A DNA stretch of 48,970 nt from RGIG1959 sp964564305 (GTDB taxonomy: Bacteria > Bacillota > Clostridia > Oscillospirales > Acutalibacteraceae): contig CAZMAM010000008.1 in the NCBI GenBank assembly GCA_964564305.1, positions 1-48,970 of the forward strand, written 5' to 3'. Positions 43,054-48,970 of this stretch are shown piece by piece. A program made the position numbers and the translations under genes. Positions within the stretch are counted from its first letter, which is position 1; every line of letters begins with the position of its first letter. The notes below the pieces were generated by a model. That model was not told the origin of the DNA, made no database searches, and saw only the letters and a program-made list of their open reading frames with translations.

Positions 43054-44808
43054 TTAAAGATTATCCACCGGCGAAATTCCCAGCCATTCCAGATGTTGGG
43101 TCAATACCCGCTCGGTCAGCTCGCACAGCCACAGCCGGGAAGCGCGGACGTCGGCATCGGGGTGCGCCAAAACGGGGCAGTCATGGTAAAACCGGGAAAA
43201 AGCGCACGCGATCTGATACGCGCTTTCGCACACGAAATTCGGCGCTTGTTCATCCAAAGCGCGGGCAAGCGTTTCGGGAGCGGCGGCAATGTTGAGCAGC
43301 AGCGCCCGCTCGCACGGCAAAAGCGCGCGCGGTACTGCCGGATTTTGATTGTCCGCTTTTTTGAGCAGCGATCGGATTCGGGCGACGGTGTACAGCAGAT
43401 AAACGCCGGTTTTTCCTTCAAAAGAGAGAAACTTGTCTAAATCGAAGATATAATCTTTTGAGCGGTGATTGACCAAATCCCCGAACTTTATGGCTGCCGT
43501 CCCGACTTTTTGCGCCAAATCGCGCTTTTGATCCGGCGTCAGCTCTCCGAGATACGCGGAATCGGTCAGTTTTTTTTCGGCGGCCTCAGCGGCAAAATCC
43601 AATAAGCGGGAGAGCGGCATTACCCCGCCGTCCCGGGTTTTATAAGGCTTTCCGTCCGCCCCGTTGACGGTGCCGAACGAAAGATGCCGCAAATCGGTAT
43701 CGGCGGGAACCAAACCGGCCGCTTTCGCGCAGCGAAACACCTGTTCAAAATGCAGGCTCTGCCGCTTATCCGCGACATACCACACGGCGTCCGGCGCGTA
43801 ATCTTCCTGCCGCTGCAGCAGTGTGGCAAGATCCGTGGTGGCGTACAGCGCGCAGCCGTCAGATTTTTGCACCACGATTGGCGGCATCGGAGCATCGTCG
43901 TCTTCTTTGGCGATATCCGCCACCAGTGCTCCGTCGCTCTCCCGCAACATTCCCTTTTCCCGCAGCCGTTCGAAAACGGGCGCGATATAGGGCTTCGCGT
44001 CGCTTTCTCCCAGCCAGCAGTCAAAGCTGACCGACAGGCGGTCGTAGCAGCGGCGAATCTGGGGCAGAGATACCCGCATAATCTCTTTCCAAAGCGCCAA
44101 CGCGCCGGGCTTTCCCTGCTGAAGGTCGGCTACGTTTTTGCCCGCCGCCTCTTTAAAGGCGGGGTCTTCTTTGGCTTTGGCGGCGGCAAGGGGATAAACT
44201 TCCTGCAGGAGATTTAAAGAAAGCTCGGGAACTTCTTCGTCCGCGGAAAAATCTTCCGAAAAACACCGCCAATCCGGCCGGCGCGTTTTCAGTTCTTCCA
44301 TAACCAGACCGATAGGGGTTCCCCAGTCACCCAGGTGGATGTCCGCCACCGTTCGGTACCCCGCGGCCCGGCACAGCCGTTTTACCGATTCCCCGATAAT
44401 GGCGGGGCGCAAATGCCCGATGTGAAGGGGTTTGGCCACATTTGGCCCGCCGTAATCGAGCACAACGGTCTTTCCTTTTCCCGTTTGCGGCATCAGCGGC
44501 TCTGCCCCGGTATACAGCGCATCGCACGCCGCAATCAACAGGGAAGATGAAACCGTCAGATTGATAAATCCCGGCTTTGCCGCCGTTACCGATTGCAGCA
44601 AAGGGTGATTTTGCAATCGCGAGGCGATTTCTTCGGCAACGGCAATAGGCGGTTTATGCGCCTGTTTGGTGGCGGCAAACGCGCCGTTACACTGAAATTC
44701 ACATAATTCCGGCCGATCGGAAGGGGATACGGCGCCGAGTTCGGGGGAAAATCCCGCCGACCGAAACGCATCCCCCAGCGCGGCGTTTAACTGTTCGGTT
44801 AATGTCAT
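43054..44808 (-). CDS. argS: Arginyl-tRNA synthetase
   Basis: 584 residues, class I aminoacyl-tRNA synthetase. N-terminal Add-1 domain (MTLTEQLNAALGDAF), HIGH motif in GGPNVAKPLHIGHLRPAIIG (about residue 130), a Rossmann insertion, then the DALR anticodon-binding domain (FEGKTGVYLLYTVARIRSLLKK to the end). A canonical KMSKS is absent, as usual for ArgS; MPLSRLLDFA occupies that place. The ATG at 44808 follows GGAG by 8 bases. The DUF1934 gene lies just upstream, the same pairing as ywiB-argS of Bacillus. Confidence 0.96.
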   Translation of the reverse strand: MTLTEQLNAALGDAFRSAGFSPELGAVSPSDRPELCEFQCNGAFAATKQAHKPPIAVAEEIASRLQNHPLLQSVTAAKPGFINLTVSSSLLIAACDALYTGAEPLMPQTGKGKTVVLDYGGPNVAKPLHIGHLRPAIIGESVKRLCRAAGYRTVADIHLGDWGTPIGLVMEELKTRRPDWRCFSEDFSADEEVPELSLNLLQEVYPLAAAKAKEDPAFKEAAGKNVADLQQGKPGALALWKEIMRVSLPQIRRCYDRLSVSFDCWLGESDAKPYIAPVFERLREKGMLRESDGALVADIAKEDDDAPMPPIVVQKSDGCALYATTDLATLLQRQEDYAPDAVWYVADKRQSLHFEQVFRCAKAAGLVPADTDLRHLSFGTVNGADGKPYKTRDGGVMPLSRLLDFAAEAAEKKLTDSAYLGELTPDQKRDLAQKVGTAAIKFGDLVNHRSKDYIFDLDKFLSFEGKTGVYLLYTVARIRSLLKKADNQNPAVPRALLPCERALLLNIAAAPETLARALDEQAPNFVCESAYQIACAFSRFYHDCPVLAHPDADVRASRLWLCELTERVLTQHLEWLGISPVDNL

Positions 44809-44860
44809 ACTTGCTGCTCCTTCGATTGCCGGCGGCCTTTGGCCGCCCGAATCCGGTTTT

Positions 44861-45259
44861 TCAAAAAGCCGCGTCGGGCCGGCGCCGGGCGCGAAACGAG
44901 ATGCGCACCGTGTGCTCTTCTTGTGCAAGCGTGTATTGCGCCGTTACGTTTCCTCCGCCTTCGCCGCAGACCGTGCTCAGCCGGTTCAGGGTGACGGGAA
45001 TCGCGCATTCTCCCTGCGGCAAAACCGCCCGGTAGGCGCTCGGGCCGTTTTCCTCAAGCGTCAGGCGGGAAGAGGCCTCGCCTTTTCGGGCAATGTGTAT
45101 CTTATGTTTGCAAATAATCCACGTGACGTTCGCGCCGGAAAGTTCCCGGTACCGCAGTTTTCCCGTTCCCTCGGAAAAAAGGTATTCTCCCGTCACCAAA
45201 AAAACGAAAGTCCCGCTTTTTGCGCCTGTTTCGGAACGAAACGAAATATCCGCGATCAT
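44861..45259 (-). CDS. DUF1934 family protein (YwiB-like)
   Basis: 132 residues, predicted beta-barrel of the DUF1934/YwiB family, function unknown. Alternating strands: GTFVFLVTGEYLFSEGTGKLRYRE, then NVTWIICKHKIHIARKGEASSRLTLE and GNVTAQYTLAQEEHTVRISF. It is cytoplasmic. Its ATG overlaps the murI stop as ATGA. Linkage to argS is common in Firmicutes. Confidence 0.8.
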   Translation of the reverse strand: MIADISFRSETGAKSGTFVFLVTGEYLFSEGTGKLRYRELSGANVTWIICKHKIHIARKGEASSRLTLEENGPSAYRAVLPQGECAIPVTLNRLSTVCGEGGGNVTAQYTLAQEEHTVRISFRARRRPDAAF

Positions 45260-46080
45260 GCGCCGGAAACCGCGAGCATAGCGGGATCCACCGTTCGGAC
45301 GTCCTCCGCCGGCCGGCCCAAGAACCGTTCGGCGATTTCGGAAAAATCTCCCGGTCGGTCGGAAACATAAAACAGGCAGCGCCCCAGTTTATCTTTTGGC
45401 GCCGTCAAGTGTTCCCGGTTCAGCAAATCTTTGGCGGCCGCCGCCGCTTCCTTTCCGGGATCGATCAAACAAACGCCGTTTCCCAGGATTTTTCGAAACA
45501 CGGGGGCGAGCAGCGGGAAATGGGTGCATCCCATAATCAATGTGTCGATTTTTCCCATCATATCGCGCAGGTACCGTTTGGCCGCGGCAACCGTGATTTC
45601 GTCGTCCGGAGAGATCCAGCCCGCTTCCACTAAGGAGACCAGTATCGGGCAGGCGGCGCAAAACACCTGCGCGCGCGGATTTCGGGATAAAATGGCGCGG
45701 GTAAAAGCCCCGTTTTGCACGGTGGCGGAGGTGGCGGCAATCCCGAACCGTCCGGTTTTGCTCGCGGCTGCCGCCGCGGCCGCGGCCGGTTCGGTTACTT
45801 CTATGGCGGGAACGTCGAGAGCAGTCAGCTCGTCGGCGGCGACGGAACTCGCGGTGCCACACGCGGCGATAATCACTTTGCAGTCGAACCGGCGCAAAAA
45901 CCGGCAGTCCTCCCGTGTATACCGGCGCACGGTATTTTCGCCGCGGGTTCCGTAAGGCATTCTGCCGTTGTCTCCGAAATAGACGATATCTTCTTGAGGC
46001 AGCAGGCGAAGCAGTTCCCGCACCACCGTCAGCCCGCCGAGTCCCGAATCGAATACGCCTATAGGGCGAGAATCCATCAT
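45256..46080 (-). CDS. murI: Glutamate racemase
   Basis: 274 residues. It makes D-glutamate for peptidoglycan. GVFDSGLGGLTVVREL at the start; YFGDNGRMPYGTR; the two catalytic cysteines are in IIAACGTASS (usually ACNTAS; Asn is Gly here) and IMGCTHFPLLAP. GGGAGGAAA precedes tandem ATG codons. Sits between lepA (15 bases upstream) and the DUF1934 gene, in one minus-strand unit. Confidence 0.94.
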   Translation of the reverse strand: MMDSRPIGVFDSGLGGLTVVRELLRLLPQEDIVYFGDNGRMPYGTRGENTVRRYTREDCRFLRRFDCKVIIAACGTASSVAADELTALDVPAIEVTEPAAAAAAAASKTGRFGIAATSATVQNGAFTRAILSRNPRAQVFCAACPILVSLVEAGWISPDDEITVAAAKRYLRDMMGKIDTLIMGCTHFPLLAPVFRKILGNGVCLIDPGKEAAAAAKDLLNREHLTAPKDKLGRCLFYVSDRPGDFSEIAERFLGRPAEDVRTVDPAMLAVSGA

Positions 46081-46095
46081 GCGGTTTCCTCCCTG

Positions 46096-47904
46096 TCAGT
46101 TGTCCAGTTTCAATACAGCCATAAACGCTTCCTGCGGGATTTCCACCGAACCCAGTTTGCGCATGCGCTTTTTGCCTTCTTTTTGCTTTTCCAACAGCTT
46201 CTTTTTCCGGGTGATATCCCCGCCGTAGCATTTGGCCAGCACGTCCTTGCGCAGGGCGCGCACGGTTTCGCGGGCGATAATTTTTCCCCCTATCGCCGCC
46301 TGAATGGGCACCTCAAACAGTTGGCGTGGAATATTTTCTTTCAGTTTTTCGCACAGTTTTCGCGCCCGGGCATAGGCGCTCGGAGCGTAAACAATAAAGC
46401 TTAAGGCGTCCACCGCCTCGCCGTTTAACAAAATGTCCAGTTTGGCAAGCGAGCTTTTTTGATATCCCTTCATCTCGTAATCGAAACTCGCGTACCCTTT
46501 GGTGCGGGATTTGAGCGCGTCAAAAAAATCGTACACGATTTCCGCAAGCGGCAGCTCATAATGCAATTCCACCCGGACGGGATCGAGATAATTCATTTGC
46601 AGATAAGTTCCTCTGCGCTGTTCGCACAGATCCATAACTGCGCCCACAAAAGACGACGGCGTGAAAATATGGGCGTCGGCGACCGGTTCCTCGGCATAAG
46701 CGATGGCGGACGGATCGGGATAATCGGCAGGGCTGACAATTTCCTTGGTCTGACCGTCGGTGAGGGTGATTCGGTACACCACGCCGGGGGCGGTGGTCAC
46801 CAGATCCAGATCATATTCCCGCTCTAAGCGCTCCTGCACGATTTCCAAGTGCAAAAGCCCCAAAAAGCCGCACCGAAATCCGAATCCGAGCGCGGCGGAA
46901 GTTTCCGGCAAAAAAGAAAGTGCGGCGTCGTTCAGCTGAAGTTTTTCGAGGGCTTCGCGCAAATCCCGGTAATGCGCGCCGTCCGCGGGGTAGACGCCGC
47001 AAAACACCATGGGCGCCGCAGCGCGGTACCCGGTCAGCGGAACGTCGGCCGGCCTTTCGGCCAAGGTCACGGTGTCCCCGACCCGCGCCTCGGTAACGGT
47101 TTTGATGGATGCGGCGATATATCCCACTTCGCCTGCGCTCAACTCTTCGGTAGGCTCGGCGCCGAATGGGCGCATCACACCGGTTTGCGCCACCGTAAAT
47201 TCGGCGCCGCTCGCCATCATTTTGATGATATCGCCCGGTTTTACGCGCCCCGTCATTACCCGGACGGTGACGATGACGCCTTTGTAACTGTCGTAATAAC
47301 TGTCGAAGATCAGCGCTTTCAGCGGGGCTTCGGGATCGCCCGCCGGGGCAGGTATGCGGCTGACCACCGCTTCCATTACGCCTTCAATGTTTTCGCCGGT
47401 TTTGGCGGAAATCAGCGGCGCGAAAGACGCGTCAACGCCGATGATATCCTCAATTTCCCGGCGCGTTTCCTCCGGCCGGGCGGCGGGCAAATCGATTTTG
47501 TTGATTACCGGCACGATTTCCAGCCCGTGATCCGAGGCCAGAAAGGCGTTTGCCATGGTCTGCGCCTCAACACCCTGTGACGCGTCCACCACCAAAAGGG
47601 CTCCCTCGCACGCGGCGAGCGCCCGGGAAACTTCGTAATGAAAATCCACATGGCCGGGCGTGTCGATGAGATTGAAGGTGTATGTTTGACCGTCTTTGGC
47701 GGTGTAGGGCAGGGTGACCACATGCGCTTTGATGGTTATGCCGCGCTCCCGTTCCAGATCCATGCTGTCCAGAAGCTGGTCTTCCATCTCGCGGCTGTCC
47801 ACCGTGTGGGTCAGTTCCAAAAAGCGATCCGCCAACGTGGATTTCCCGTGGTCGATATGGGCGATAATACAGAAATTGCGAATATGCGAACAATCCGAAG
47901 GCAA
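46096..47904 (-). CDS. lepA: Elongation factor 4 (LepA)
   Basis: 602 residues. Translational GTPase acting on stalled or initiating ribosomes. G1 AHIDHGKSTLADRF, G3 DTPGHVDFHYEVSRAL, G4 NKIDLP. EF-G-like domains II, III and V follow, then the LepA-specific C-terminal domain (ends EIPQEAFMAVLKLDN). TTG start at 47904 with GGGGGGAT upstream gives the standard short N-terminus before IRNFCIIAHIDHGKS. Promoter at 48006-48034. Confidence 0.97.
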   Translation of the reverse strand: MPSDCSHIRNFCIIAHIDHGKSTLADRFLELTHTVDSREMEDQLLDSMDLERERGITIKAHVVTLPYTAKDGQTYTFNLIDTPGHVDFHYEVSRALAACEGALLVVDASQGVEAQTMANAFLASDHGLEIVPVINKIDLPAARPEETRREIEDIIGVDASFAPLISAKTGENIEGVMEAVVSRIPAPAGDPEAPLKALIFDSYYDSYKGVIVTVRVMTGRVKPGDIIKMMASGAEFTVAQTGVMRPFGAEPTEELSAGEVGYIAASIKTVTEARVGDTVTLAERPADVPLTGYRAAAPMVFCGVYPADGAHYRDLREALEKLQLNDAALSFLPETSAALGFGFRCGFLGLLHLEIVQERLEREYDLDLVTTAPGVVYRITLTDGQTKEIVSPADYPDPSAIAYAEEPVADAHIFTPSSFVGAVMDLCEQRRGTYLQMNYLDPVRVELHYELPLAEIVYDFFDALKSRTKGYASFDYEMKGYQKSSLAKLDILLNGEAVDALSFIVYAPSAYARARKLCEKLKENIPRQLFEVPIQAAIGGKIIARETVRALRKDVLAKCYGGDITRKKKLLEKQKEGKKRMRKLGSVEIPQEAFMAVLKLDN

Positions 47905-48005
47905 CCCGATCCCCCCGTAAACAGCTTTCGGTTTTCATAAAAACAAGAAAAAAACAATAAAGCAAAGCCGCGTGTTTGCCGCATTTTTGCACAGAACCCT
48001 TATTG

Positions 48006-48034
48006 ATTATACGCTTTGTTTGTTCTCTTTGCAA
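48006..48034 (-). promoter_or_regulatory. Predicted promoter for the lepA-murI-argS unit
   Basis: On the minus strand TTGCAA at 48029-48034, 17-base spacer, TATAAT at 48006-48011. It lies in the 261-base gap between the GatD-like gene and lepA. Confidence 0.7.
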
Positions 48035-48165
48035 GGAGAAGATGGGGTACCGATTGAGGTGAATGTTAGGGTACCGGTGCCAAAGGTGTGGAGAAAACAA
48101 AACGCGAGTACGCCGACACACGGTCTGGCGATGCGCAAGCGGAAGGATGTACGAGCCTTGGCAAA

Positions 48166-48885
48166 CTAAACCGGAAAGCGACGGTGATGGGCGAGGGCCC
48201 GGAGTTCTTTTACCCGGGTGCGGTACGCTTCCAGTGCCGTTTCCTCGTGCGCTAAGGGGATGTTGGCGCCCATGATGCCGAGCAGCCGCCGGGTGAGCGG
48301 GGGGTTTAAGACCAGAAGCGGCCCCAAGAGGGTGGTGGCGATGAGGTTTTGCACGCAAAAGCCCTCTGAATCGGGGCGGTTGACAAATCCCCTGCCGCAT
48401 TCGAGCGTCAGGAACGGAGCGCTTTGCGGAGCGGTGTGCGCGGTAAACTGGCTCTGAAATCCCACCACCGGCTCGTCTATCGGCGCGAACCGGCCGAGAA
48501 CGGGGGAATTGAACCGCTTGGAACAATCCCGCTCGGTTTTCAGCGGCAGAATCCCCAAGCCGGGAATTTCTTCTCCGGATTCGGTGCGGATGGTTTCCCC
48601 GAGAATTTCCATGGCGTTTCCCGTGAAAAGCATGCACGCGCCCGCGTTTATCCGCTCCCGCAGGCGCTCTTTCCACGGGGTCAGCGCCGCGATTGCCTTG
48701 AGCTGTCCGCGCTCGGTCATGGGCCCAAGATAGAGCAGCTCCGGGTTATGGTCGGCGAAGAAAGGTGTTTGACCAGGCGGGGTATCTACGAAATCCGCGC
48801 CGGGCAGGCAGGCTTTGAGATACCGGATATTGCCGGAATCTCCGAACAGATTCGCAAACTGAGGGTACAGCGTTTCGACGGTCAA
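48166..48885 (-). CDS. GatD/CobQ-like glutamine amidotransferase homologue, catalytic residues lost
   Basis: 239 residues. The start TLYPQFANLFGDSGNIRYLKAC matches GatD, the amidotransferase half of the MurT-GatD lipid II amidating enzyme. The rest follows the class I-like Rossmann fold of that family. However, the nucleophile elbow, usually LxxCGGYQxLG, reads MLFTGNAMEILG (residues 85-96) with no Cys, and the usual TYLHGPLL reads TTLLGPLL (184-191) with no His. I infer that it cannot hydrolyse glutamine and may be structural or regulatory. TTG start at 48885 after GGAAAGGGGA. A MurT-like partner may lie beyond the right edge but cannot be seen. Confidence 0.8.
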   Translation of the reverse strand: MTVETLYPQFANLFGDSGNIRYLKACLPGADFVDTPPGQTPFFADHNPELLYLGPMTERGQLKAIAALTPWKERLRERINAGACMLFTGNAMEILGETIRTESGEEIPGLGILPLKTERDCSKRFNSPVLGRFAPIDEPVVGFQSQFTAHTAPQSAPFLTLECGRGFVNRPDSEGFCVQNLIATTLLGPLLVLNPPLTRRLLGIMGANIPLAHEETALEAYRTRVKELRALAHHRRFPV

Positions 48886-48970
48886 GGCGACAGTTCCCCT
48901 TTCCGTTTATTATTAAGGTGACCTCTAAAAATTCCTGTCTAAAGGCAAAAATTTCGTCAATTTAATATCC

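Noticed and set aside
48030..48165. Short plus-strand frame with a CxxC pair (RCQRCGENK) and two GGTACC palindromes upstream of lepA
   Set aside because: The frame runs into the antisense of the GatD-like gene, has no ribosome-binding site, and the region contains the lepA promoter on the other strand.

Overview
The window looks like a chromosomal segment around the replication origin of a Clostridia-class Bacillota, probably of the Oscillospiraceae/Ruminococcaceae type. Evidence: the dnaA-dnaN-S4 protein-recF-DUF370-gyrB-gyrA order, a Na+/H+-type Rnf complex accompanied by NusG-II and Gx-transporter genes, class B sortase, moderately GC-rich coding DNA with frequent GTG/TTG starts, and Shine-Dalgarno-led genes. 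Nothing looks like phage, plasmid, CRISPR, rRNA or tRNA. The taxon is an inference from gene content only.

Layout. (1) 1-431: 3' end of ftsH. (2) 952-7866, minus strand: a NusG-II/Gx-transporter pair followed by rnfCDGEAB and a serine esterase. (3) 8043-8903: a DegV protein, divergent from the Rnf cluster. (4) 9473-17523: a compact arginine biosynthesis cluster argG-H-C-J-B-D-F with an ArgR-type operator upstream. (5) 17685-22619, minus strand: cysteine desulfurase, class B sortase, thiI, rsmE. (6) 22946-23062: a 38-codon membrane peptide. (7) 23369-27946, minus strand: DUF368 lipid-carrier translocase, acyl-ACP thioesterase, serS, parB, parA. (8) 28240-29178: ROK sugar kinase. (9) 29179-31365: the dnaA region, with the probable oriC on one or both sides of dnaA. 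(10) 29588-40011: dnaA, dnaN, rlbA, recF, remB-like, gyrB, three small YcxB-like membrane proteins, gyrA. (11) 40094-42853: GH13 glucosidase convergent with a DUF4434 protein. (12) 43054-48885, minus strand: argS, DUF1934, murI, lepA and a GatD-like protein that has lost its amidotransferase catalytic residues.

How the genes fit together. The origin block supplies initiation (DnaA), clamp (DnaN), repair (RecF), supercoiling (GyrAB) and segregation (ParAB plus one near-consensus parS). The Rnf block couples reduced ferredoxin oxidation to ion pumping. The arg cluster encodes the acetyl-cycle arginine pathway through argininosuccinate, using ArgJ to recycle acetyl groups. Cysteine desulfurase and ThiI form a tRNA 4-thiouridine route.

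Most notable beyond ordinary housekeeping: a family of roughly 180-195 bp dispersed repeats with TTAA-bordered inverted ends (four long copies, plus short hairpin or end fragments), three of them lying between convergent genes; a GatD-like pseudo-amidotransferase; three tandem YcxB-like proteins between gyrB and gyrA; and a sortase with a long acidic cytoplasmic head and a Pro/Thr/Glu-rich tail.
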